Notes: generated by a model from the letters alone, not told the origin. Shown: positions 21,047 to 31,794, counted from the first letter of the stretch. The stretch is DNA of 54,237 nucleotides from Chara braunii (GCA_003427395.1 BFEA01000446.1:1268526-1322762), one strand, 5' to 3'. Numbers and translations are program-made.

Positions 21047-23344
21047 AAACTCCCTCCTCCATAGCTTGCACGCGGTCACATTCGCTCTCACCCACTGAGT
21101 TACTAACCTACTTCAAAAACTAACCCCATAGCTGAATTCGTCCGGCATCAAAATCCCGAATTCACATTTCAGTTCGTCAGAAACGGTTGGACAACGACCG
21201 AATAATCAATCCTTCTCCTTTCCGCTTCTCAGCTTCCGGCATATCCTTGCGCATCACCTTCCTCACTTACTCCCTATTCCGCAATCCTATCGCTAAATCC
21301 GACCTCATCAGGCGTCTCGCCCGGAGCCAAAACCCTGGGATCAACTCTTCCCCCGTCCGAAACGGCCCACTATGGGGCGAGCTCCATGCCTCGGACTGCA
21401 CCCAACTCTTTACTCGCCATCGTCGTTTCCCCCCCTGTTGAGCGTACCCGGCGTGAAATCGTGTTCGGGTCCGTTCCTCTTACTCTTGCTTTCGTTGTTG
21501 CGCCCCACTCCTCTCCTTAGCTCGCTGCGCCTCGCCTTGTCTCCCTACCACCCCCGACTTTGGTCTGTATGCACCTGACGTGATTCCACGCCAAGGTTCA
21601 TCCTCCTATCCCGTGCCTTCGTGCTTCTTTTTGTCTGCCTCCCTGTCGCAGCGTCATCTCTTCCCTTCACTCCGTCCTCCTCTTTCGCATGTATCCACCG
21701 CAAATCCTATCCAGATTCATGCCCTTTTTCCGCTACCTTGGCCTTCCCCGCTACCTTCTTCTGCTCGCCTCTACTACCTCCGCCAGTTCTCCGCCTGGGT
21801 AGCGTTTCGGTCTTTCCTGTAGCGTAATGGTACCGCTGGGCGCCCCTACTGTCTAGAGAGAACTTCGGTGGAAGTCGACTATCAACAAATGCGATTATTC
21901 TTCCCCGCCTATGCCTAAGTCCAAACCACCGATCTGCAGATCGGTATCGCTGCGGAGCCTCCCTCACAGCACCTCCGGCCTCGGCCTGCGTAGGGCATAC
22001 TCACACTGCAACCCTGGTCCCCATAAGGGGTATTGTCTGAAACAGACAACAAAACGGTGCTCGTGGAAGCCGAAATCCGCTTGGGAGTGCACGACCACTC
22101 CCCTGCTGGATCTTTCAGTCCCAGAGTGGGCAGCGCCTGAGGCGTGAGCCTAGAGGAAGCGGGTTCTCTCAGCGCAGACCTCGGAGGTAACAGTAGTTAT
22201 CCAAACGGGCATTTTGAAGACCGTCGTGGAGGGTTTTAAGAGAATAGCCGCATAGCCCGCAACTCCCGTCTTGACGCGCCCAAGTAGATCCCAAGGGGCA
22301 TATCCACACCCCAGGCCCTTTGACCGTGGATTCGCGGCCAGCAAGGAGTACGCTCGCAAAGGATCCGCACTACTCAGGCTCCTTCCACTTTACAGGCTGG
22401 ACCACCCATCAGCGCGCATGCACGTCGGATTTTTTTTTCAGTCCGTACTTCAAGACGCCAGGGGTTAAGAAACCTCACCGATATCCCGAACCTGCAGGAT
22501 CCCGTTGTTCAACTGATGGAGGCATCCGCTCAAGGCCTTCAACCGTCGCGACGACCTTCAAATCCAGTGTCGTTCCTAAGTCAAGGAGCGTCGGAGCAGA
22601 ACAATAATAATACGATTATAAACCATAAAAAATATTTAGAACTTCTAATCTTCAGGGGACGATGGACGAGAAAAAAAGAATCGCGAGTACCATTTCCGAT
22701 GCCGCCGACGGCAAAACCAAGGGGGAAAGCCCCGCTAGGCCCTCAACCCCTCAGTCCCTTCATGCTACTTTGATACCCTCGAGGTTCGCGCCGTTGCCGC
22801 TCGATCTCGATCCTTGAATCTCTCAGATGAAAATACGACACAGTAACCATTAGTACTAGGCCCAAGTCTGGGTCTAGTTTTTACGGACACCTAAATAAGC
22901 GAACTCTGCGCGACGCGGAGTTCTATCAAAATGCCTCCAAAAATCACGTTGTCGTCGATGCCGTCCTCCACACGTACGCACAAGACACATGCAAGTGCAT
23001 CAATCAAACGAAGGAATCCTTATTATCCTATCTTAATCAGGAAAAAGAAAGATATGGCCGGCGTTCATGCCGACTCTTCAATCATCAACAATTAAGAGAT
23101 CACGCGCGCCTCAGTCTGCACGCCCACTCACTCTCTGCTCTAATCAACCATCCAGTCAAACATCAACCCCAGACTCAGTCGCGCCTCGTGCGGTATACTT
23201 AGACTTCAAACCAAACTTATTTTCTGTCACTTGCAAAAACCAGGGCGGATACCCTTGTAAGGGTATTCGCATCGACAAAGCACCCCCGTGTCCCATGAGA
23301 ACCAAACCCGTACAAAAGATTCAGTGACGACCTGAAAACAAGGG
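21047..23344. other. No gene recognised
   Basis: Pyrimidine-rich DNA (21400-21830) gives long plus-strand frames of Ser/Pro/Leu composition that look like compositional artefacts. If the PBS at 20928 is real, part of this should be the LTR, but without a second copy its limits cannot be set. Confidence 0.35.
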
Positions 23345-24560
23345 TTTATCAAAATATTTTTTCTGTTGGCGTAGCATTCTCCTTGAGATGCCTAATCGTT
23401 TCTCCTTTCGCCTGGTACTGTCTGGGATGCGTACTCGATGATGTGCTCGCGGTCGTCCTTCCCCTTTTGCGCCAAAATAGCAAGAATTGCTTCCGGCTAC
23501 CAGTCCGTGATGAGTACGAATTGCTTCTCGGGGTCATGCTGGATCAAAATAGGGGTCATGGCCAAGGCTTCCTTCAACGTGGCAAAGGTCTGCTCACACT
23601 CCGCATCCCACCTCAACGGCTGGTCCTTTCGCAAGAGGTTCGTCAGTGGCCGTGCGATTGACGTGAAACCCTTAATAAATCGACGATAGTACGAGCCCAG
23701 CCTTAAGAAGGCCCGAACTTACGTCAGCGACGTAGGTGTCGGAGCGTCTCGAACTGCCGCAACTTTTCTCGAATCCGGCTGCAAGCCCCCCTCGCGTCAC
23801 CACGTATCATAGGAACGAGATTTCCAACAGGAAAAACTCACTCTTCTCCACGGGAAATTTTGAAGCCCGCATCTCTCAGCGTTCCAAGTGTCCATTCAAT
23901 ATGTTACGCATGTCCGTGAAACGATTCCGAATACACCAGAATGTCATCCATGTACACGATGATGCAAGTCACGCAAAAGTTCACCATTCCTTGCGCCAAC
24001 CGAGTCTTGTTAACGAAATTCTGGAAGGTCATGTTCATCGCTCTTTGAAACGTAGACGAAGCATTGCAAATGCCCATAGGACATCGAACCCATTACCATG
24101 TGCCTTTGAACAGTACGAATGCCGTTTTCAGACGATCCTCTTCCTTCACCAAATGTGTGGTGGAACCTATGACGGATGTCGAACTTGCTAAAGTAGTTGG
24201 CACACCCAATTGCATCCAACAAATCATTAATCCCAGGGAGGGGATACACATCTTTGATCGTGATATCCTTCAGTTTCTGATAATCGATGCAAATGCGAAT
24301 GGGTCCGGTCTTTTTAGGGACTAAAACCACGGGGAAGGACCATGGTCCGGTAGCGGGGTCGATCCAACCATTGGCCTCGAATTCTCTGATCCACTCCAGA
24401 GCGGTTCGTCTTTCGACTAACGAGTACCGGTATGGTTTACAGTGAATCGGCGGGTGGGTGCCAGTTTGGATCTCGTGTTGTATGACTAGGGATAGTCCTA
24501 TGTCCGTGTCCTCTGTACTAATCGCCCCTTAATATTCGACTAGAAGTCTAGAATGTCTGC
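23345..24560 (-). pseudogene. gypsy-2 RT and start of RNase H
   Basis: The RT N-terminus is near 24480-24215 (HCKPYRYSLVERRTALEWI, GPWSFPVVLVPKKTGPIRIC, DYQKLKDITIKDVYPLPGIN). The middle is frameshifted: IVYMDDIL near 23940, GSYYRRFIKGF near 23690, LLRKDQPLRWDAECEQTF near 23630. RNase H then opens with FVLITDW, AILAILAQKGKDDREHIIEY and stops near 23345. The fingers and palm blocks are well preserved, but at least three frame changes are needed to read through. Confidence 0.87.
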
Positions 24561-25236
24561 GATGAGTTCGTGTATCTAATCCGGCATATAGTCTGGCACA
24601 TGCAGTTCGTAGCTGTTTTGTCCGAACCGCGTGGGTCTTTTCCGTGGGTGCGGATGATATAAAGGAATGGTCGGAACGCCAGGAGAAGATCGTGACAACC
24701 GTCCGAGCTTCCTCTTCCCTGATTGCCACGTGTTCCTCCGGGGTGATACCATCTTCAATATCCCGGAGGTCCATGACCTTCTCCTCGATTTTTAGTCCAA
24801 TATCGAACGGGGTGAGGTCGTACAACCCAGGGGGTTCCAGAGTCTAGTTCTTGGCGCCTCTCTGTAGCAGTCAGATTCCTTTTCCTCTGGTGAGCAACGA
24901 GCCGGGAGGAATCTTTGAGATATCACAGAAAAACCACTTATCCTGATATGTGGACAACAATGGGGTGGTCGCCTCGTATATGGTTCGAGGGGGTTCCCAA
25001 GAATCCGTCAACCGGGATATCTGAACCATCGGTTCTCCCATGATCAGTGCTCTTGTTCGCTGCACGCCCCTTGTGAAGATGAAAGTTTTCGTGGCTTTCC
25101 GTCGGAGTGGGTAGCGGACTATTTGTCGTGTTAGCTCGAGAATTTGAGGATCTGTATCTTCCTCGCTCTCGGAGGTGGATGACGATAGTGTGGGTTCGAT
25201 GTCAGATTCGTCCGTGGATTCTTCCCGCCTTATCAT
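24529..25236 (-). pseudogene. gypsy-2 linker between protease and RT
   Basis: Two open stretches, 25236-24871 (acidic start EESTDESDIEPTLSSSTSES, then RYPLRRKATKTFIFTRG and KWFFCDISKIPPGSLL) and 24825-24529 (LYDLTPFDIGLKIEEKVMD, RDIEDGITPEEHVAIREEE). They lie between the protease and the RT in the pol polyprotein. No catalytic motif is seen. The position suggests the region that becomes part of the protease-RT junction in this lineage. Confidence 0.6.
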
Positions 25237-25427
25237 TCGCAGGATTTCGCCGGGTTCCTGTTATTGTCGCTCAGACGCCGAAATTGTCCGGAGGGTAAGG
25301 CGCATCGGAATGGTGTACGGTTTCCCTCTGGTGTTGTTGAGGATGACTGCTTGTCATTCGAAATCCAGCGTGGCCTGCAAGGATGTAAGGGCTGGTAATG
25401 CGATGAGGACATCGTATGTGGTCACGT

Positions 25428-26252
25428 TTAGGACCACTCGTCGCCCAAGGCGTGGACCTTACCTATTCGGAAGGCGACGTTTGCCATCGTCCCTAAGACT
25501 CGGATCTTACCTTCATCGCCGGAAGCGAAGTGATCGCCCTCCGCGAGATGAATCACGTCTTTCCGCCGGCTGGCCCGCTCGACCACCCATAGGGAGATGG
25601 CCAGGACCGCGGCTCCGGAATCAAGGACCGCACTGTAGGGGTTTCCCCAGACTTCCACGTCGCACTCCGCGGATCTCCACGGTAGGGCTTTGATCTGTAG
25701 GAAGTGATCGTTTTTTCGTATTAGGCCCGTCCAGACGGGTTCGGAGGTGCTTGGCTCCTCCGGCTTCAGGTCTCTAGGGAGAACTTTTCCTTTTCCGGCT
25801 GCCAGTTTGGCGAGGGTAAATCGCTTCCGGTTCGCCTTGCAATGCTGTAGCATCCGGTTATTAGCCTGTTCGAAGATGGTTAGGAGGTGTCCAATGGGCA
25901 GCGGGATGCGGTGATCCAAGGCTCGAACTATATCTAGCACATCGATCTCTCCCGTAACGAACACGGGTCCTCCGGATTCCATTTCCCTCGGGGAGGGCCT
26001 CCATTCTAAGACTTTGTTGTTGTCGGGGGCAGGTTGGATGACCTCTATCATGCCGAGGCCCGGGTATCCCAACGATGTATATTCATCAACCGGGATGAGC
26101 TCCGCCGCTTCCTCTGTGACCCCCGACGGACTCGCACCGCTGTCGGTTTCCTCTACCATTGTGGCTACCCACCCAGGTCCGTTAGCAATTGGTGCTGCAG
26201 CCGCTGGGGGAAGTCCCGGGCTATGTGCCCAGGCTGATGACACGTGTAACAA
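25428..26252 (-). pseudogene. gypsy-2 aspartic protease region
   Basis: The 274-codon frame includes the retropepsin motif AVLDSGAAVLAISL (D-S-G, bases about 25591-25630) that cleaves the Gag-Pol polyprotein. It is followed by IRVLGTMANVAFRIGKVHAL, which fits the flap and hydrophobic strand of the domain. The N-terminal part (FEQANNRMLQHCKANRKRF and a Gly/Pro-rich start) links to gag and overlaps the gag knuckle frame at 26165-26252. The reading ends in a stop at 25428, so the following linker is in another frame. Confidence 0.8.
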
Positions 26253-27540
26253 ACACTCACGTCAGCTGCCGCCGCGCCCACTGCTGGAGCAGTGGCTGCT
26301 CCTTGCATCATTGGTGCTGCTCTAACGGCAATGGGGTGCACTGATCTCATTAATGATTTGATCCGAGGCTTCTTAGCATTGTGCTGCCGTTGTCCCTTCT
26401 TACTTTCTTGCATTAGGTTAACCAGTGTTCGAGTTAGTTCTAGTATCGAGTCTGATTTGCTAGGTCTTGCAAGGGCTTCTAGGGGAGGCGGAGGTGTAGC
26501 CATAACCGGTAATCCTGAGGTTGTGTCAGGTATCGATCTCTTGTCTGCGACTTGTTCTAGGTAAGTGACAGGACTGGAGACAAAACCCATATTCTCAAAT
26601 TTTTTCTGGAGTGAGGTCAGCTCGGCTTTCGCCTTGGCTAGTTCCGAGGAGTCTCCATCTTTGCATGATCCTCACTTTCTAGAAAGCTAGCGGCGAATTT
26701 CCACTCTATTTCTTCTTCCCCATCCATAATCTGTTGCATCGTATGGTTGATGGGGGAAAATTGCTTCCGTAATTTCACCCTCATCGCTCGGCTGCGAAGC
26801 CCATCGATGAATAGATCTCTCCCAACCTTCTCGTCCCTCTCAGAATTGACAAACAGTCTATAGAACCTACTGTGATATTCTGTGACAGATTTGAGAGGCT
26901 TCTAAACTCGGTCCTTGATCATAAAGAAAGCTTGTTCAGGGTGGATATAGTCGAACTTGTTCAGGAAGTCCTGTTCAAAGGTCGGGAGATCTATCCAAGC
27001 GTAAGTGCTAAACCAGTGACATGCATCCCCTCCTAGTCTGGGGGGGATGTTGATCCGATCTTCGTCGTTGTCATACTGCTGTGCACGTAAGGTAGCTAGC
27101 TATGCCCCGACCAGATGGTGTGCAGGGTTCAGGGTGGATATAGTCGAACGTGTTAAGGAAGTCCTGTTCAAAGGTCGGGAGATCTATCCAAGCGTAAGTG
27201 CTAAACCAGTGACGTGCATCCCCTCTTAGTCCGGGGGGGATGTTGATCCGAGCTTCGTCGTTGTCATACTGCTGTGCACGTAAGATAACTAGCTATGCCC
27301 CAACCAGATGGTGTGCAGGGTTGAAGAGGTACGAATCAGGTGGAGCTGCGGGTGCGCGAGCTCGGATGGGAGGCCCGGGAACCGGGGTCCCGCCTTGCTG
27401 TACATTGACGTTTTGCGCTTGATTGGCGTTCATATTGGTGACCGGCCGTCTAACCGATCGGTTTCTAAGTACTATAGGATTGCGTCGTGGCGTGTTCCGC
27501 TTTCTAGGCCGCCCTCTGTTCGCCAGATCGTTTTGTGCTT
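26165..27540 (-). pseudogene. gypsy-2 gag with mutated CCHC knuckle and internal duplication
   Basis: Minus-strand reading starts after the PBS: MNANQAQNVNVQQGGTPVPG, NPAHHLVGA, then ARINIPPRLRGDARHWF, LPTFEQDFLNTF and VTEYHSRFYRLFVNSE, a retrotransposon gag capsid pattern. A 193-bp tandem copy (26935-27127 and 27128-27320) repeats the ARHWF...FLNTF part out of frame. The C-terminal zinc knuckle near 26221-26262 is CYTCHQPGHIARDF, with Phe in place of the last Cys. Stops at several places confirm that it is dead. Confidence 0.82.
26935..27320. repeat. 193-bp tandem duplication inside gag
   Basis: 26935-27127 and 27128-27320 are near-identical direct copies, offset exactly 193 bases, beginning TTCAGGGTGGATATAGTCGAAC and ending GTGTGCAGGG. 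Since 193 is not a multiple of three, the duplication shifts the gag frame. The copies differ at only a few positions, so it is fairly recent. Confidence 0.95.
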
Positions 27541-27563
27541 CTCTTATGAGCTTGCCACGTGTC

Positions 27564-27576
27564 GGCTCCGATACCA
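27564..27576 (-). promoter_or_regulatory. gypsy-2 primer-binding site
   Basis: Minus-strand TGGTATCGGAGCC, identical to 20928-20940 and one base from the common plant initiator Met-tRNA PBS. It lies just 5' of gag on the gypsy-2 strand. Confidence 0.75.
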
Positions 27577-27660
27577 ACTTCACGCCCATCGCGACTTCCT
27601 GATCGGAGTGGGATGGGGGCCTGGAAGTGCGAAAAAGGGGGTGTGCCCAGGATTTTAGGA
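27577..27660 (-). repeat. gypsy-2 5' LTR end / leader
   Basis: The sequence 5' of the PBS on the minus strand shares GGCACACCCC-like and CACTCCGATCAGG segments with 20941-21046 and 13752-13830. It should be the 3' end of the 5' LTR; the LTR start is not identifiable. Confidence 0.5.
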
Positions 27661-27875
27661 AAGTGGGGGTGGAGTCCCAGGTCGGAACTGAGGTCTCCTG
27701 TGGCAAGTTTCAGGGACAAAGGTGCAAAATGGTACGCACGGATCGTATTTGGCGTTTCCGCCTCCGAGGAGGGGGCTATGGCCTCTGCCAGTTGCATCGC
27801 CGCTGCCGGTCCCTTGTCTGGTGGATCGGTGGGACACCGTGGCTGTCGCGCTGCTGTCGGCGCCGCTCGTAACAA

Positions 27876-28225
27876 GCTCCAGTTCCTGGTTCGCTTTGTT
27901 GGGTTGGGTGCAAAATGGAGAGCGGGGGTCATAAAAAAAAATCAAAAAAAAATCAAATCGATCGACGGGCGGGCATCAAAAATTTTCTTCGTTTTTTCCC
28001 CTTTTTTTTAAATAAAAAAAATGCTTCGCCAAGGCAGCCCGGGCTCGAGAGAGAGCCTCGCTCCACTACACAACACTCTACATGCATTTACATGCCTTCT
28101 AGACCAGATCCATTCGGGGTATTGGACTCATCCTAATGCACCTGGTCGAAATACCGTCTACATGCATGTAGTATATTGTGTACTGAGGGAGCTGCCTCAC
28201 ATGGTCATCCCCGCAGCCCCCGGGG
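27876..28225 (+). repeat. Dispersed repeat R1, copy 1
   Basis: The order is: CTGGTTCGCTTTGTTGGGTT, AAATGGAGAGCGGGGGTCAT, GATCGATC and CGGGCGGGCATC, an A/T-rich homopolymer block, CTTCGCCAAGGCAGCCCGGG, a CTCGAGAGAGAG run, then CATGCATTTACATGCC, GACCAGATCCATTC and a CATGCATGTAG palindrome. The same order recurs in the opposite orientation at 35882-36082 plus 45269-45475 (split by the Harbinger element) and at 45476-45860. Confidence 0.88.
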
Positions 28226-28269
28226 CTACAATCTCCTACCCCCTGGCTGCGCCCCCGCGCCCCGCACAG

Positions 28270-28335
28270 TTACAGTAATTTTGGGGCCTGCGGCACCTAT
28301 TTCCGCGTTTGGGGGGGAAATGGAGGGGAAATGGA
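28270..28335 (+). repeat. 55-bp shared repeat (partner at 46252-46310)
   Basis: TTTTGGGGCCTGCGGCACCT, TTTCC, then GGGGGAAATGGATACAAA recur at 46258-46310 in the same orientation. It lies just downstream of R1 copy 1 here and a few hundred bases right of R1 there, suggesting it is part of a longer, decayed repeat. Confidence 0.65.
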
Positions 28336-28625
28336 TACAAAGGTTTTGTCGCGGGGAGGTTTTACGACTTTTCCCAAAAAAAAGAGTGGAAATGTATGCC
28401 ATCACTCTCTGGCTCCATTGGATCATCTATGTACTATTGGATTTTTCTATATTTTTTTTAATAATTTTGTCAGTTCAACTCAGTCCAACTCAATACACCA
28501 CGAGGAGAGAAGATGGTGGGTAGGGGCTGGGTAATGGAGGGAGTCTCCACTGGTGCCCCGTGGTGGGGCCCCCCCCAACACCCGACCATGCCACAGGATA
28601 GGAAGGGAAATAAAAGTTCAGATAT

Positions 28626-29062
28626 GGGACGCTGGACCCGGTTTCCAGCACAGTGGTGTCAGGCTCAATGATGTAAAAACTTGTAAAGATGTATTCAAGG
28701 GATGCTGGTCCCGGTTTCCAGCAGGGGGGAAAAAAAAACTGAGCATGGTTGGAGTGAGTAGTTCCTCTGGATAGTATCAGTCCCTAGCGGTCTATCTGAC
28801 GCCCGGCTTATAAGGGTGAAGAGATACAAAGGAAATTGGCTGCTCTGCATGCTTATACAAGACTACACCGCTGGAGGTTACACAGCGCCTGCTCAGTCTG
28901 TCACCCTGGTTTTCAGGGTAATCAATGCTGGCAGACTCCACAATCACTTTTTCATTAGGGTTGCAGGGCAATCAATGCTGGCAGATCCCACAGTCACTTT
29001 TCTCATTTTCTCAAGATACCCCTTTTTTCTGTATATGGGACGCTGGACCCGTTTTCCAGCAG
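28626..29062. repeat. Hairpin repeat GCTGGACCCGGTTTCCAGC, first cluster
   Basis: Copies lie at 28626-28650, 28699-28724 and 29037-29062: GGGACGCTGGACCCG, then GTTTCCAGCAG. The arms GCTGGA and TCCAGC can pair around a 7-base loop. In the copy at 28699 the left arm has changed (GCTGGT). Confidence 0.85.
28914..29007. repeat. Direct repeat, two units offset 50 bp
   Basis: 28914-28955 and 28964-29007 share CAATCAATGCTGGCAGA followed by TCCCACAGTCACTTTT with minor changes. Between hairpin-repeat copies, it is non-coding. Confidence 0.75.
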
Positions 29063-29123
29063 GTGACGCTCCCCACCAATAGATGGAGCCTCTCCCCTGG
29101 TGTTAGTGGTGTCTGCTCTTCCA

Positions 29124-29205
29124 GTTGATGTGGCTCAGTGGTTAGAGCACCGGTTGGAAATGCGCATTGTGGTATAAGGTTGTGGGTTCAAAACTCAATT
29201 GCAAT
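29124..29205 (+). repeat. tRNA-derived SINE head
   Basis: From 29124 the sequence matches the 5' half of a tRNA: a 7-base acceptor-like segment, TG, then D stem GCTC/GAGC exactly paired around AGTGGTTA. The A box TGGCTCAGTGG (29131-29141) and a B box GGGTTCAAAACTC (29184-29196) sit at tRNA-like spacing for RNA polymerase III. No convincing anticodon stem or acceptor pairing remains, so this is not a working tRNA. The SINE body probably extends to about 29300. Confidence 0.6.
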
Positions 29206-30365
29206 CTTACGCATGGACACCGGCAGGGCATTAGATTGATGCACGGCTGGACACACACTCCCTCGGGCTGAAGCATGGTACTATTACAGACACTGCCTGC
29301 GCACCACCCAAGGGTTGTTCATGGTGTTGTATGTTGGTTCTGGGCCTCACATGGGTTGCTTGGGGGGCCGGTCTTGGGTGTTCTGTTGATCTCCCCAGTC
29401 TGGCATATCATCCGTTCGTTCCATTTCCGCTGGTCGTTCACATGGCAGAGTCATTCGATTATAGGTTACAAGGTCATGGGCTCGAGCTTGGTTCGGTCCT
29501 TGGGGGGGTCCTTGTCCAGCTCGTTGCCGTTACATTTCCATACATCGATTCACAGAGCACACACAGCCTTCGGGCATACATACTTAGCTGGCGAACTATA
29601 CATGGCCTACGGGCTACATACACAAGTTTCCACACATGGTGCTAACTGTACATCTAGCCTTCGGATATATATTGTGAACTATACAACTATCAGACTGGGG
29701 GGGTCTATCACTGGGTAGGGTCTAGTATCGTAGTTGGTACGAGGCTGGTCATCGGAGTTCCTACTGATATTCGGATAGAACTGTCTAGTGGCTTAGGCTT
29801 AGACCCTAGGCTAAGGGTAGGGTATAAGTCGCTTAGGCTAGTCCGAGTTCCGCCTGGCCTTGGGTAAGCTAGGAAAGGACGGTAAGACTGCTTAATGAGT
29901 GGCATTGAGTGCTGCCCTGTCTGAAACTAGGGCCTAGAGTCTCTTGAGACCTGTAGTACATTGTCTAAGCCTGGCTTCCGAAGTCCTCGTTCGACAAGGC
30001 TTGTCCGACTCTGCTTCCGCCAGGGCTGGGTAACCATCCCGGGTGCCTATCACTGCTGTTCGGTCCAAGTTACCTGCCCGTTGGTCGGGTGATGGTCCTG
30101 AGCAAGGACCGCGCTGCGCTAGCGCTAGCGCCCCGGTGTCGGCCGACCGACAAGGTTCGATTGTCCCGGCACGACTAGCGACCGGGAGATTACTCTGGGG
30201 TGCTGGGCCTGCGCGCGTGCCTCGTGGGTGGCGAGGCTGGTCAATAGCCACGTGGCACTCAGTGATTGGCGCTGTGGAGGCACCGCGACACGTGGGCAAG
30301 GGAAGCACCAGCGAGTGGATGATTGTTTTTTTTGGTGGAAAAGCGGTGCGGTTCTCAGGGGAGAT
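29206..30365. other. No gene recognised
   Basis: 29560-29680 holds three short, loosely repeated GCCTNCGGGC...ATACAT segments, and 29710-29930 has clustered TAGGCT and CTAGG tracts. From 30040 the DNA becomes GC-rich, with GCTAGCGCTAGCGC near 30118, just before the coding stretch that starts at 30366; this could be promoter sequence but nothing confirms it. Confidence 0.35.
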
Positions 30366-30875
30366 ATGGAGACTACTATGGAACTACAACAAGGGGCCGA
30401 TGATTGGTTGATTACTATGGAAAGGGGATGTCAGCAGCTGCAGGCAGTGGTGGGCGTGTTAGTGGGCCAGATGCAGAAGGGGTCGAAGGCTGATGTGGGG
30501 AAGATGAAACTGGATGAGTGGTTGGAAGCCCGAGGTCAAGATATGTTAGAAATTCTGTGGGAACTGGAGGAGGGGCCGGATCCCCGGTTTGAAGCATATC
30601 TTGATTGGAGATGACTGGAAGCAAAGATGGGAGTCTGTCAGGCTTTATTTCGGGAGGGGCGTGACCTGCGCTGGCGAATGGAGGAGTGGTTGGAGGAGGA
30701 GGGGTTGGATTATGACAAAGGGGTGGATGGGGGGCTACCTCTTGTTCATTCACCATCACCGATACCGCCAACGAGTGCAGCAACAGCGCAAGGATTAACA
30801 ACAATCACGGCTACTGGTGATAGCAACAGCAACAACAACAACAACAACAACAATAACAACAACAACAACAATGAT

Positions 30876-30911
<36 letters not shown>

Positions 30912-31226
30912 AACAACAACAACAACAACAACAAAAGCAACGGCAGCGGCGCTGGGGGTGGTGGTGGTGACGACGATGGTGGCAGAGACAGAGGCAGCAG
31001 CAACAATAACAATAATAACAATCACGGCAGAGGCAGCGGCAGGGTTGAGAGCGAGATTGGGGATGACATCAACAACAGCGATGAAGGCGATATCAATGAT
31101 GTCGCGGGTGAGAGGCCGCACGCTGATGAGGAGGGGATTGGGATGGATAACGATAAGTGGTTTGTCACCCCCCCCTCCCTCCCCCCCTTTAACCTCGTCG
31201 TCTGGTTGCGGATGGGAGTAGGATAA
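30366..31226 (+). pseudogene. Unrecognised protein with coiled-coil-like N-terminus and poly-Asn tract
   Basis: From ATG 30366 a single frame stays open to the TAG ending at 31226, except for one TGA at 30612-30614 (DWR then LEAKMG), so it was about 286 codons. The N-terminal 130 residues are charged and Trp-rich with heptad-like spacing (METTMELQQGADDWLITMER, DEWLEARGQDMLEILWELEE, LRWRMEEWLEEEG). A tract of some 35 Asn with rare Asp follows (30826-30937), then a Gly/Asp/Ser linker and an acidic tail. I recognise no domain. It could be a gag-like or other element protein, or a host gene. One stop in an otherwise clean long frame suggests recent inactivation or readable DNA. Confidence 0.5.
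30826..30937 (+). repeat. (AAC)n microsatellite encoding poly-Asn
   Basis: A nearly pure AAC tract with occasional AAT and one GAT. In the frame of 30366-31226 it encodes Asn; mixed codon use and frame-keeping suggest it expanded within a coding frame. Confidence 0.92.
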
Positions 31227-31563
31227 TTGATGATTGATTGGTGTCGTTGAGTGAGGCTGATTGGAGTTGCCCGGCCCGCAATACCAATCAACAGTGGGGT
31301 GCTGAGAGGGGTTGGTTAGGATCTAGATTGCGGGTGGTCAATCCTTCCCTAGCGAGGGGAAGTAATCAATGCCCCCGCTTACAGACTACATACAAATCAT
31401 AGCGTTCATATAGTTCTGATTGATGATTGATATAGATCATATACATCACATCACATCACACCATAGTTAGGGTTTCAGGTTTGGTTTTTGATACCGGCCA
31501 GAAAACATCACACACATCAGACACATATTACACATACAAGTTTGGGTTTCGTGGATTTGTATA

Positions 31564-31693
31564 GGGGTGCTGGACCTGGTTTCCAGCAGATACATTCTTA
31601 TACAGTCACATCATTGTATAGGGACGCTGGACCCGTTTTCCAGCAGACACATGTTCATAATTGTACAGGGACGCTGGACCCGATTTCCAGCAG
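31564..31693. repeat. Hairpin repeat, second cluster
   Basis: Copies at 31564-31589, 31621-31646 and 31668-31693 of the GGGACGCTGGACCCG...TTCCAGCAG unit. The last is followed by CTCCCCACTAATAGATGGAG, as is the copy at 29037, so the unit is longer than the hairpin. An inverted copy is at 33189-33212. Confidence 0.85.
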
Positions 31694-31794
31694 GTGTAGC
31701 TCCCCACTAATAGATGGAGCCTTCGACGCCGGGACCTAATTACCGGGGATGCTCTTATCACCTCGTTAAGTAGGTTTCCCGTATAACGAAGTTT

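Larger units (their letters stand above)
23345..27563 (-). mobile_element. Ty3/gypsy retrotransposon remnant (gypsy-2): PBS, gag, protease, RT, partial RNase H
   Basis: Minus-strand order: PBS 27564-27576; gag about 27540-26165 with a zinc knuckle; aspartic protease 26252-25428; a hydrophilic linker 25236-24529; RT about 24480-23650; RNase H start to 23345. Integrase and the 3' LTR are absent, so it is truncated within RNase H near 23345. The RT site is YMDD (bases 23943-23948 encode DD on the minus strand), unlike the mutated site of gypsy-1. Multiple frameshifts and stops inactivate it. Confidence 0.9.

Noticed and set aside
21372-21827. Plus-strand Ser/Pro/Leu-rich frames
   Set aside because: Pyrimidine-rich DNA yields such frames by composition; no domain or conservation.
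21821-21880. Possible tRNA-like segment (TAGCGTAATGG)
   Set aside because: The A box is imperfect and no B box or stems are visible at the right distance.
23736-24191. Plus-strand 151-codon frame
   Set aside because: Antisense shadow of the gypsy-2 reverse transcriptase.
30746-31121. Minus-strand poly-Leu and poly-Val frames
   Set aside because: Shadows of the AAC microsatellite on the opposite strand.
31455-31475. GTTAGGGTTTCAGG resembling plant telomere repeat
   Set aside because: A single imperfect unit, not tandem; chance.
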